From NCBI RefSeq assembly GCF_020091585.1, contig NZ_CP083582.1, positions 434,001-498,000 on the forward strand: a DNA stretch of 64,000 nucleotides, given 5' to 3'. Source of the stretch: Kovacikia minuta CCNUW1. GTDB taxonomy: Bacteria > Cyanobacteriota > Cyanobacteriia > Leptolyngbyales > Leptolyngbyaceae. Below are positions 55,461-64,000 of this stretch, piece after piece (the first letter of the stretch is position 1; the number at the start of each line of letters is the position of its first letter). The notes under the pieces were generated by a model. It was not told the DNA's origin and did not search any database. It saw only the letters and a list, made by a program, of their open reading frames with translations. A program made the translations under genes and the position numbers.

Positions 55461-55589
55461 CAGATAAGTAGCGGATGTATCAGTCAGGGCAAGACTAAAG
55501 AGAAAGCACTCGCTATCATCAAAGAGGCGATCGCAGGTTACATCTCTGCTTTAAAAGAAGACAATTTCCTAGCCTCTGGGTCCCAATAA
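55461..55589 (+). pseudogene. Remnant of a HicB-type antitoxin
   Basis: One frame reads SSGCISQGKTKEKALAIIKE, then AIAGYISALKEDNF and stop at 55587-55589. 'GC(V/I)SQGKT.EEAL.NI.EAI..Y' is the HicB core. The N-terminal part is gone (stop codon at 55458-55460) and no start is available. Not in frame with anything upstream. Confidence 0.75.
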
Positions 55590-55731
55590 AATAAGCGCAA
55601 CCTGCAAAAGCTCTGGTGCGCTTAATATCCCTAACCCTTTCGGTGCAACGTACCCGTTTGTCCTTAATTTCCACAGTAAGGGTGAAGTATCAAAAAGCTC
55701 ACGACATTTAGATATTCTTTAGAATCCTGAT

Positions 55732-55971
55732 ATGAGTGTTTGCATTCAATTCCTGCCCGATGATGTGACGATCGCCGCTGAACCTGGCGAACCCCTCCTC
55801 CAGGTCGCTGCCCGTGCTGGGGTATCGATTCCTACTGGGTGTTTGATGGGTTCCTGCCATGCCTGCGAGGTAGAAATTGACGGCGAAGAAGCCATTTGTA
55901 GCTGCATCAGTGCCGTACCATCGGGACGATCGCAGATGACTGTGAACCTTTACTGCGACCCATCCTGGTGA
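55732..55971 (+). CDS. 2Fe-2S ferredoxin-like protein
   Basis: 79 residues with plant-type ligand spacing: C37-x4-C42-x2-C45 (GCLMGSCHACEVEIDG) and a fourth Cys at 56 or 58 (ICSC). Shorter than photosynthetic ferredoxin and with a different loop. Likely a small electron carrier or Fe-S protein. No partner nearby. 'gatatgag' gives a weak ribosome context. Confidence 0.87.
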   Translation: MSVCIQFLPDDVTIAAEPGEPLLQVAARAGVSIPTGCLMGSCHACEVEIDGEEAICSCISAVPSGRSQMTVNLYCDPSW

Positions 55972-56007
55972 GGAGAGAGGGAGATAGGGGAGGTGGGGGA
56001 GATGGGG

Positions 56008-56118
56008 AAGAATAACTTAAAACTTAAAACTTAAAACTTAAAACTTAAAACTTAAAACTTAAAACTTAAAACTCAAAACTCAAAACTTAAAACTCAAAAC
56101 TTAAAACTCAAAACTCTC
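56008..56118. repeat. Tandem 'aacttaaaactt' run
   Basis: About nine copies of 'aaaactt' (7 bp), later 'aaaactc', between ferredoxin and the SPINDLY-like gene. The longest pure run of this module in the window. Confidence 0.9.
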
Positions 56119-56161
56119 TACTACCTATCACCTATTCCCTTCTGCCCTCTGCCTTCATCCT

Positions 56162-58427
56162 TCATCCTTTCCCTGACACCTGCTGATAAAACGCTTCCAA
56201 TGCCTGGACGCAGATTTTGTCGTCATACAGTTGGGCGTGATGGGCAACGATGGATTCAGAGATTTCCTTGCGCCAGCTCGGGTTTAATCCTAGCTGAACT
56301 GCGATCGCAACGTAATCTTCCCCCGTGGAGGCGATCGTTTCAGTGACACCCAGCATTTGCAAGATCGCGGCAGAATGGCGACCCCGCATGAACTTTCCAG
56401 GACAGGTCACAACGGGCAGACCGTAGGCAGCCGCTTCCAGTGTGCTATTCCCACCGGACCACTCAAAGCTATCGAGAAACACATCACAGACCCAGTTTAG
56501 GCTCCAGTAGCTCCCGCGATCGAGTTTGGGCAGAAATACACAGTAGTCCGAACTGGCTAATCCATACTCAGCAAATGCTGCTTGCAACCGACGTTGAAAC
56601 CGTTCGACGATATGGCTGGAACTGTGACGCATAAAGACAAATTGCGCCTTTGGTACCTGTTGGGCGATCTGGGCAAAGACCCGATCGTACTGGGGCAAAT
56701 ATTTGTAGGGGGATTGAAAACAAAGATAAACCACCCCATCTTGCCGTAACCCAAATGCCGATCGGGGTTGCTGCGCTTCTGGCAAGGGTGGTTTGGGGTA
56801 GCAAATGCCAATATTGGGTAGCAGAATCAACTTTTCGGAGTAATGCTGCTGGGCATTCTCCGGTTCCATCAACTGGCTGGACAGGTAGTAATCAATCGTG
56901 GGGATACCAGAAGTAACCGGATGCCCCCAGGCAGTACATTGCACCGGGGCGAGGCGGAGTCCAGCAATCTGGGTGGTTTGGGGGTCCATCCCAATGTCCG
57001 TCAGCACCAGAATGTCCAATTGATCGGCAAGCACCTGGGGACAAATGGTTTCCAGCGACCCAGGAATCTGACGAAACACATCACTGATGTCCCGGAACTC
57101 CTGGGTGATGAAGTCTACCCGCTGATTAATGTGGTAGCAGTAAATTTCAAACCGATCGCGATCGTGTTCCCGAATCCATCCCCGTGCCCATGCGGCAGCA
57201 CTGTGCGCCATCAGGTGAGCAGAGAGATAGCCCACACGAATCTTAGGGTGTGGGGTGTGGGGTGTGGGGTGTGGGGGAGAGTTTTGAGTTTTGAAGTTTA
57301 AGGTTTGAATTGAATCTGAGGACTGAGAAGAATTTTGAATTTTGAATTTTGAATTTTGAATTGAATTCTCCGCGTCCCCTTGTCCCCGTGCCCCCGTGCC
57401 CTCTTTTGGTTCCTGCCTCGACACCTCTCCTGCCCACTGGGGATAGTTCGCTGCCATGACGCGATGCACAAACTGTCCGTACTGCTCCTGCAATTCCCGA
57501 TCGTCCAAACCCTGATAGGCAAGGTAGAAGTTTGTGCGACTACCCACTCCCTGGAGGGCAAACTGTTTTCCCTCTGGGGTAGCGAGATCGAGGCTGTGGA
57601 TCAGATCATTTAATCCCTGGCAAAAGCGCTGACGGTGGCTCAAGATTTGCTCAGGTGTATCGTAGAGAACCGGAAGCGCCAGTTGCTTTTGCCAGTAAGC
57701 GTCGGCATAGTCTGGTTTGACCGTGAAGGGCAGATTGAAACTGGGCGATCGCCTCCTGGGTGCGTCCCTGTTCTTCTAAGGTCTTACCCAAACTAAAGTG
57801 GAGTTCTGCGGTTGGTTGGATGGTCAATGCTTGCTGGAAGTGGACTGCTGCCTCATCCATCCTGCCCTGACCGTTCAAAATGTGTCCCAGGTGATGGTGG
57901 GCAAGAATCGCATTCGGTTGCAGGCGAAGTGCCTGGTGCAGGTGCGAGATCGCCGCCTCTGCCTGCCCCAAACCTGACAGCAATGCACCTAAGTTAATAT
58001 GGGCTGGCACATAATTGGGCTGAATTGACAGGGCTTGTCGAAAGTGTCCGATGCCCGCTTCTACCCCACCCTGTTTAATCAACAGGTTGCCCAGGTTGTT
58101 GTGTACTTCGACATTGTTGGGTTGGAGCGAGAGGGCAGCCCGATACTGAGCGATCGCTGCCTCCGGTTGCCCCAACAGTTCCAGGGCGATCGCCAAATTA
58201 AACCGAGCTTCCGCAAAATCCGGTTTAGCTGCTACTGCCCGCTGATACAGCCGCATCCCCTCCGGCACGTTGCCCGCCTGACAGGTAATCACGCCCATCA
58301 AGTTTAATGCTCCGGCATGGTTGGGCTGTTGCTGCAAAACCTGCTGGTAAAGCTGCATTGCCTGGGGTATCTGTCCAGACTGGTGCTGCTGGAAAGCAGC
58401 TGCAAATAGGTCAGCAGTTGAGGGCAT
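56162..58427 (-). pseudogene. TPR + SPINDLY-like glycosyltransferase (GT41), split by a +1 frameshift
   Basis: 58427-57651 codes for about seven TPRs, ending FQSAL then off-frame. TVKPDYADAYWQKQLALPVL and the GT41 domain continue in another frame to 56162. One inserted base at 57725 explains the split; a SHRQRF start at about 57643 is not a real N-terminus. The GT part has IRVGYLSAHLMAHSAAAW, VQCTAWGHPVTSGIPTIDYYL, and GGNSTLEAAAYGLPVVTCPG (nucleotide-sugar site). It probably glycosylates proteins or glycans in the cytosol. A 174-bp low-complexity insert lies before IRVGYLS. Confidence 0.86.
57247..57420 (-). repeat. Modular low-complexity insert in the SPINDLY-like gene
   Basis: Encodes EGTGARGQGDAENS, then QNSKFKIQNSSQSS, then LNFKTQNS, then PPHPTPHTPHP. 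Same modules and order as in lysA and rimI. Confidence 0.88.
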
Positions 58428-58542
58428 AGGGGGTGGGGGATTAGGGGCTAGGGATTAGGAGCTAGGAGCTAGGCGCAGATTTAGATTACCCAGTCTTTAG
58501 CTTTCATCCCTCATCCCTCATCCCTCATCCCTCATCCTTTCC

Positions 58543-60459
58543 CTATTCCCCTGGCTTCAACGAAACCACTGCACAACTTGCACTCAATTCTCCTTCCGGT
58601 GGTAAAAGGGCAACCACATGGGGAACGGGACGGGGGGTGTAGCCAACCAGGGATGTCCCCTTGTAGGCGAGGGAAGTGCTGGCACCAGAGTCCAGCATCA
58701 CCGCATCCCGGAGGCCAGCTTTTGCCAGAGCTTTGCCTAAATCGACCGATCCGATCGGCTCGGTCGAGACCCCCACCACGGGCTGTCCCTGCTGGTTAAT
58801 TCCCCAAAATGCCCGGTGCCTCGGTGCATCGAAGTCAAAGAGCTTGCCAAAGCGGCTAGGGGGCTGGGCTTGCCCATTTTCGACCAGCCAACCCGCTGCC
58901 ACAAATGCATCGGTCACATCGGGCAGTTCTGCTTGAATTCCTTCCAGGGTATTGTGTTTGAGGTTGTTGAAGGGAACGAATTTTACTCCACTGGCACCAA
59001 TTAATACCAGTGGACGATTGTTAATTAGAGGGATCTCGCCTTTTTTACCCGGAACGAAACGTCCTTCACTCTGACTCAGAATAGGACCCAGCATTTCGTT
59101 GGAGTCTAGAAACTCTAGAGAGAAAAAGGCTCCATCTACAGCAGCGATTGCACCAGTTCCAGACTTGGCAAGGATTTCTGGCACCTGGTAGCGACTATCC
59201 GCGTGGATCGTAATCGGTCTACCGCCGGAGATCAGGATAAATGGGGTGTTGTCGATTGTCGTTTCCACCTTTTGTACAGAAGCAGAGAAATCGAAGCCGG
59301 GATTCCAGGCTTGTAACCTCGGACCTCCCCAGGCGGTATCCAGGATAGATTCCAGTCGAGATTGCCCCAACCGTCCGATCGCCATTAAGCTCTCTGATTG
59401 CCCCGCCAGTCGCTCGTCTGCATCATTCATGGTCAAAGCGGCTGCATAGCCCGCATCCTGAACCGATTTGGCAATTTGAGCGTTGTAGTTTCCCTCAGGA
59501 TAGGTGAAGTAGTGAATCGGAATCCCTAACTTTGCTTCCAAAATTTGCTTAGACTTCTGAACCTCTGTTTGAATTTCAGGTTCACTCAGGGTCGTCATCA
59601 CCCGATGCGTAACGCTATGGGAAGCGATCGTCACCAGCGGATCGGCAACCATCTCTTTGAGCTGTTCCCAGGTGACTGGTTTCCGTCCCAACTGTTTTTC
59701 GATTTTGTCGGTGTAGATCGAAAAAACAGCTGGATAGCCATATTTCTTCAATAAGGGATAAGCGTAGGTGTAATGCCCCTCATAACCATCATCAAAGGTC
59801 AGCAGAATCGGCTTCTCAGGGAGGGGTAGCCCGGTTCTTAAATGGATCACTAATTGATCCATCGTGATCGGGGTCAAACCCTTTTGCTGAATCAGCTTCA
59901 GGTGATGTTCAAATTCCTCTGGGGTGACATCAAAAAAGACCTGTTTATCTGGGCGGATGTCGTGATACATCATCACCGGCACTCTGGCTGCCCTTGCTTT
60001 GGCATTGATTTCAGGGAAGGGCGCAGCATTGAGGTACGCCATCAATTGCGGCCCCATTTGTTCAACCAAAGCTCCCATGCCGATCGCAGGTTGCTCGACC
60101 AGGGTTGCAGTCTGACTCAAATCACTCACCAGGCGGGTTAACCCAGCCGTGGATGAAGCCCGAACGGGTTGGCAGGTGGCTGGCGGTGAAACTCGCGGAG
60201 CTTCTTGCACAGGCTGGGTCGGAAGTTGCTCCAGGGGCTGCTCCTGCACAGGTGCTTCCTCCAGGAATTCCTCCCCAGGAAGCCCCTCTGGAGGTCTGCC
60301 CAATTGGGCGATTGCCTCTGGCATAAATACCCGCAACGCCAACGACACCGAAGCAACGGGCAAAAAGGTGATAAAGCTGACAAAAAGAAGAAACCGTATC
60401 CGATGAGAGAATCTCTGCGCGGTTGAACTTCTGACCGGATGTTTCCGCTGGAATGGCAT
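58543..60459 (-). CDS. Polysaccharide deacetylase fused to a phosphodiester glycosidase domain
   Basis: 638 residues from ATG 60459. One N-terminal membrane helix (FLLFVSFITFLPVASVSLALRVF minus edges) anchors it, followed by a Pro/Gln linker. Middle: NodB-type deacetylase with VPVMMYHDI, ILLTFDDGYEGHYTYAYPLL, SHSVTHRVM and FTYPEGNYN (Zn-binding Asp/His set). C-terminal about 220 residues: NAGPA-type domain with DGAFF, APRHRAFWGINQQGQPVVG and MLDSGASTSLAY. Probably acts on periplasmic or cell-surface polysaccharide. The combination in one chain is uncommon in my experience. Confidence 0.87.
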   Translation of the reverse strand: MPFQRKHPVRSSTAQRFSHRIRFLLFVSFITFLPVASVSLALRVFMPEAIAQLGRPPEGLPGEEFLEEAPVQEQPLEQLPTQPVQEAPRVSPPATCQPVRASSTAGLTRLVSDLSQTATLVEQPAIGMGALVEQMGPQLMAYLNAAPFPEINAKARAARVPVMMYHDIRPDKQVFFDVTPEEFEHHLKLIQQKGLTPITMDQLVIHLRTGLPLPEKPILLTFDDGYEGHYTYAYPLLKKYGYPAVFSIYTDKIEKQLGRKPVTWEQLKEMVADPLVTIASHSVTHRVMTTLSEPEIQTEVQKSKQILEAKLGIPIHYFTYPEGNYNAQIAKSVQDAGYAAALTMNDADERLAGQSESLMAIGRLGQSRLESILDTAWGGPRLQAWNPGFDFSASVQKVETTIDNTPFILISGGRPITIHADSRYQVPEILAKSGTGAIAAVDGAFFSLEFLDSNEMLGPILSQSEGRFVPGKKGEIPLINNRPLVLIGASGVKFVPFNNLKHNTLEGIQAELPDVTDAFVAAGWLVENGQAQPPSRFGKLFDFDAPRHRAFWGINQQGQPVVGVSTEPIGSVDLGKALAKAGLRDAVMLDSGASTSLAYKGTSLVGYTPRPVPHVVALLPPEGELSASCAVVSLKPGE

Positions 60460-61343
60460 AAGGTTAGGCAAAAATTAGCAAATTCCCTTGATAGATCTAC
60501 CCTATTTCTGACGCTTTGTCAGGTTTTTTCTGATACGGCTTTTGGTGAAAGCCCCATGACCCATGACCCATAACCCAACAGATTGTTTATCCTTCATCCT
60601 TCATCCTTCATCCTTCATCCTTCCCCTCCTACTCTCCGTAAGGTCGTGGATACGGTTCCAGAAGTTGATCGCACTGGTAAACCTGAATCACCTGTACGAT
60701 CGTGCCGCCACGTTCAATGGGAATATCAGCGATCTTGTGAATGTGTTCAAAATACCCCTTGTACTGGGCGATCGTAGCTGTTGCCTGCTGCTTTGGGGTA
60801 ACGAGTAGCCCATCCCTACCCAACCATTGATCGCGGGTGGACCAGAAGGCAAATCCACGTAAGTCCTGGTCAAAACACGTAATTGGGATTTGAGGCAGGG
60901 AAATATCCTTGGAACCTCTGGGCGCGAGAAGTGCCATCCCAAGTTGCCCTGCCAGATATAAATCGTTGGTAAATAGAAAACCCGAATCTTCCAGGGCAGT
61001 TCGGAGCCGAATTGAGTCAGAAAAGCCTCGTCGGAGTTGCTGGATATCGATCAGTTGCACGGAGGCGTCCGCACTGGGAGACAGAAAGCCGCCCCAGAAA
61101 GCATACCGACTTGGCTTTTGAAACGTTCCCAAAGTGACGTGCAACAGGGCAACCAGCAGCAGCGTGGCAATCGCCATGCCCGACCCCCAAAGCCAGCGTC
61201 GGACAAACCGGGGCGATCGTAGTTGCCAATTAGCCGCCTGTTGTCCCAGCAGCAATGTTGCCGTCCAAAATCCTGGCATCGCCCAGGTCGGCAAAATTGC
61301 CCGATAGCCGCCCATGAGGGTAAATCCCACCATCAGGGGAAGG

Positions 61344-61465
61344 GAAGCCCAGAGGAGAAGGGAGGAGGGAGAAGGGAGGAGGGAGGAGGGAGGGCTAGGA
61401 GAGTTGTGAGTTGTGGGTTGTGGGTTGTGAGTTGAATCTAAGGCCTGAGGATTGCCCTCTGCTTT
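61344..61465 (-). repeat. Second low-complexity insert in GT39 gene 1
   Basis: Encodes KAEGNPQALDSTHNPQPTTH, then SPSPPSSLLPSPSSLL. In frame. It lies between two membrane helices. Confidence 0.8.
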
Positions 61466-61805
61466 CCCCCGCATCTTCCCCCACAGCATCCTGCCACTTA
61501 CCCACCAGAGGGGAACCCCAAAACCAGGAAAAAGATAGGCGATACCTGCCAGAAAGGTTACTAGCAGATCCAGCAGGCTATAGCTGCGATCGGGAATTGC
61601 CCGTCCAGATTGGAATCGTAGGGACACCCACTCGTGCTGAAAATTCCAGACCAGAATCGGTGAGATGGCGAGCAAAAATAGCCCCAAACTAACCAGCATC
61701 CAGGGAGAAAGAAAAACTTCCCGGTAACGGGGACTGGTCAAGCAAAACAGCACCATCCCGACAGCCAATGCTAGTCCGTGATATTTGCTCAGGCAGGCAA
61801 GTCCA

Positions 61806-62040
61806 AGCAGCAGTCCCAGGAGGGCGAGGCGGTAGGTGGGGTGGTAGGGAGGGATAGGGGAGGATGGGAGAGGGGGTGGGGGGAGAGGGGGAGAGGGGGA
61901 GAGGGGGTGGGGGTGGAAAGGAGTTGGGATTGTTGGGAAGATGGTTTGTGGGCAAATCCCCAGGGTTTGATTGCCCGATCTTGCTTTTCTGCGTCCCCGC
62001 GTTCCCCCATCTCCGCATCCCCATATTCTCCTATTCGCAC
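61806..62040 (-). repeat. Low-complexity insert with frame loss in GT39 gene 1
   Basis: 'gggagagggggagaggggg' type purine units (polypyrimidine on the minus strand), then 'tgggggtggaaag' and 'cgcgttcccccatctccgc' units. The minus-strand product is Pro/Ser/Leu-rich (PTPSPPLPLSPHPL). Confidence 0.85.
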
Positions 62041-62695
62041 CGCCTCATATTCTCTCTCCGCTTCCTTGGGGAAAAATTCCCAGGCTGCAATGTACAAGGT
62101 GGCTGTCCAGAAGAAAATGAGGGGGCTATCTGGCAGGGTGAGAACACCAAAGCCAACCAGGAAGATGGGGATGAGGGTGGCGATCGCCAGGGTGATCAAC
62201 CCTGCCCTGTTTGAGAACAACCGGACACTTGTGAGATAGAGGAGCAGCAACGCTCCTGTGTGCAGCAGCAAAGTTCCCAGGCGAATTGTAAACGGAGATA
62301 CAACTCCTGTGAGCCAGGGGCCAAAGCCTGTGGTGAATGCCACCATCAAGGGATGGTCAAAATAGCTCCAGTCTGGATGATGGGTATAGAGGTAGTAGTA
62401 GCCCTCATCAAAACCTGGAGGCAACCAGAAGGCGATCGCACTCCGAAATAGCAATCCTCCACCCAATAGACCAATGACCCACTTATCATGCCTTGTGACG
62501 AACAACTTCAACAGGAAACTCCATTTTGAATTGAGATTTCAGGTGTTAGGGAAAGGATAAGGGATCAAGGATGAAGGATAAAAGCTAACGGTCTTTAGAG
62601 GGAAAGGAAGGGATAGCAAGATAAACCTCTTTCACCCTTCACCCTTTTCCCTTCCCCTTTCCCCCTTTCCCCTTGCCCAACTTAAAACTCAAAAC

Positions 62696-63904
62696 TTAAA
62701 ACTTAAAACTCTTAGCCAACACCGAGATAGGAACTCGCACAAGCTGATAACCACCTGCCTTCTCCACGACCTGATATTGACTGGGCTGAAGTCTGCTTGC
62801 TTGCAGGTTGCCAGAAGTTCCCAAGAGCAATAGGGATGAAGGAGGGGATGGCTTAGCTGCAATTGCCCGCAGATAATCATTGGTTTCTCTGGCACTTCCT
62901 ACAAATTTCACAGGTTGGCGTGTATAAAATACGATGCTTGGTTTTCTGAAGCCGAGCATCGCTAACTCCTCGCCTGGTTGTCTGGTTTGCACCACAGTCT
63001 CGGCTAGTTGTCGAAGCGGAAGTTGCCGTTGAGAGTCGAGCAGAAAGACCGCAGGCATGAGCGTAAAACCCAGGAAAGCAAGCAGCCCAATAATATTGAA
63101 CAACCAGATCCAGCGAATTTGACGGCGCAGCATCGCAATCAGGCTGAGGAGGGCAGTGATACCTGCGATCGCCATACCGACAGCCAATCACCCCTGTTTC
63201 CTGCAACAAGGACGGGAGGCGAGACAAAAATGGATCACCTTGCAACAATTCGGGGATGTAGAGAAGCGCCCCCATGAGCAGCAGGAAAAAGGCAATATTC
63301 AAAATCACGCTGACCCTCATCCCCCTGGTGAAACGAGCTGTTTGAGTGGTCTGACTGCTCCAAACCAGGGCAACCAGAATTGCTGCCGCAGGGGTTAGGG
63401 GCAAAATGTAACTGGGAAGTTTGGTAACGGCAATGGTAAAAAAGCCAAACACCGTCATCAACCAGACCAGAGCAAACACCCCCAGTTGATTGGCGCGGGG
63501 TTGATGGCACCAGATTGTCCGTTTCCAGAACTGCAAGTGAGCGATCGCCACGGGTAGATACAGAGACCACGGTGCAAAGCCTGCAAGTACGACTCCAAAG
63601 TAGAAATACCACGGACCTCGGTGGCGATTGACCACACTGACAAACCGTTCTAAGTTGTGATAGCCAAAAAAGGAATCAATAAATGCTTCCCCATTTGCCA
63701 GCGTCACCAGGATGTACCAGGGCAATGCCAATCCCAAAATAATTAGCAACCCCCACAGAGGGCGCATTTCTCGCAGCACTTCCTGAAATTTACCTACGTA
63801 GAGCAAAAAGAGGACGATCGTGCCTCCCGGCAGCACCAATCCCACCGGACCCTTGGTTAAAACTGCCAGGGCAGTGAAAACGTAGCATGTCAGATACCAG
63901 GGGG
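62696..63904 (-). pseudogene. Second GT39-type glycosyltransferase, frameshifted and interrupted at its 5' side
   Basis: From 63904 the frame reads SPWYLTCYVFTALAVLTKGP and VGLVLPGG, the loop after helix 4 in this family, through HRGPWYFYFGVVLAGFAPWS to LLQETGV. There the frame switches: LAVGMAIAGITALLSLIAML and the C-terminal domain continue to 62696. One inserted base at 63188 accounts for it. Upstream of 63904 is AT-rich repeat DNA with stops in all three minus frames; the family's first 130 residues are missing or lie past the window. Same GT39 family as the gene at 60629. Confidence 0.8.
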
Positions 63905-63995
63905 ATAAATGGGGTGGGGGGGAAGAGTTTTGAGTTTTAAGTTTTAAGTTTTGAATTAAACTCGAATGCTGAGGGGAAGAATTTTGAATATCCGA
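63905..63995. repeat. Low-complexity tract interrupting the second GT39 gene
   Basis: 'ggtggggggg', 'gttttgagttttaagttttaag' type and 'gaagaattttgaat' units. It falls at the same point of the protein (before the helix YxLxxxxLxLAxLxK) as the insert in the first GT39 gene. Confidence 0.75.
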
Positions 63996-64000
63996 AGACT

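Larger units (their letters stand above)
60629..62511 (-). pseudogene. GT39-type membrane glycosyltransferase, frame broken in a low-complexity insert
   Basis: N-terminal part (62511 to about 62040): RHDKWVIGLLGGGLLFRSAI, then GFDEGYYYLYTHHPDWSYFDHPLMVAF with the catalytic Asp/Glu, and several helices. It enters a 235-bp repeat tract (61806-62040) and the frame stops at 61789. YRLALLGLLLGLACLSKYHG and the rest follow in another frame to 60629. A second insert (61344-61465) sits in a later loop, in frame. PMT/ArnT-like, uses a lipid-linked sugar. Broken unless the repeat length varies. Confidence 0.8.

Noticed and set aside
55590-55622. Hairpin aagcgca...tgcgctt as a terminator
   Set aside because: Short stem, long loop and no T-run after it.
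1-64000. tRNA, rRNA or IS transposase genes
   Set aside because: I looked for T-loop-like ggttcgaatcc motifs, rRNA landmarks and transposase frames by eye and saw none. A tRNAscan or IS search could still find a weak case.

Overview
The window is chromosomal DNA of a cyanobacterium. Evidence: an NDH-1 subunit (ndhD), a Thf1/Psb29 photosystem II biogenesis gene, a CpcT/CpeT bilin lyase, a DUF751-rbfA pair, hemE, lpxD (a Gram-negative envelope), and very frequent HIP1 octamers (gcgatcgc) inside and between genes. I cannot name the genus. Base composition is moderate and genes are well separated, with much short repetitive DNA between them.

Layout. 0-10 kb is housekeeping: uppS (partial), cdaA and lysA on the minus strand, then rimI, clpC, a small zinc-ribbon protein and lpxD on the plus strand. 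8.7-19 kb holds a sugar-epimerase-like SDR, hemE, a secreted repeat protein, ndhD, ygfZ and a two-gene polysaccharide export operon (wzz/wza). 19-30.5 kb has a lipoxygenase, a broken thf1, cpcT, a methyltransferase, a 1419-residue protein made of two TPR+glycosyltransferase halves, a small beta-barrel protein and a flavin monooxygenase. 30.5-43 kb is accessory: a 21-bp minisatellite, decayed toxin genes, DUF751-rbfA, a NitT/TauT-type ABC transporter with two of its three genes frameshifted, an AraC regulator, a ClC channel and small conserved proteins. 53.4-64 kb has cobQ, a 2Fe-2S ferredoxin, a frameshifted SPINDLY-like glycosyltransferase, a deacetylase/phosphodiester-glycosidase fusion and two damaged GT39 genes.

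The most striking system is 43.1-53.1 kb. A clear guanidine-I (ykkC) riboswitch with an overlapping intrinsic terminator precedes a minus-strand run of ten genes: a guanidine hydrolase of the GdmH type (agmatinase-like fold), HypA-like and HypB-like nickel chaperones, an ABC ATPase, a substrate-binding lipoprotein, an MBL-fold hydrolase, a creatininase-family amidohydrolase (frameshifted), a type III glutamine-synthetase-like ligase, an ABC permease and an isochorismatase-type cysteine hydrolase. The first five genes plus the permease make a guanidine import, nickel-loading and hydrolysis pathway. The four extra enzymes are not part of the pathway as I know it and suggest a longer route.

Two window-wide features stand out. 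First, the same few low-complexity modules that fill the intergenic gaps also sit inside genes (lysA, rimI, both halves of the TPR-GT gene, the SPINDLY-like gene, both GT39 genes), usually in frame and just before a beta-strand or between membrane segments. Second, seven genes carry what looks like a single inserted base, and three toxin-antitoxin genes are decayed. Either this genome is losing genes or the assembly carries insertion errors.
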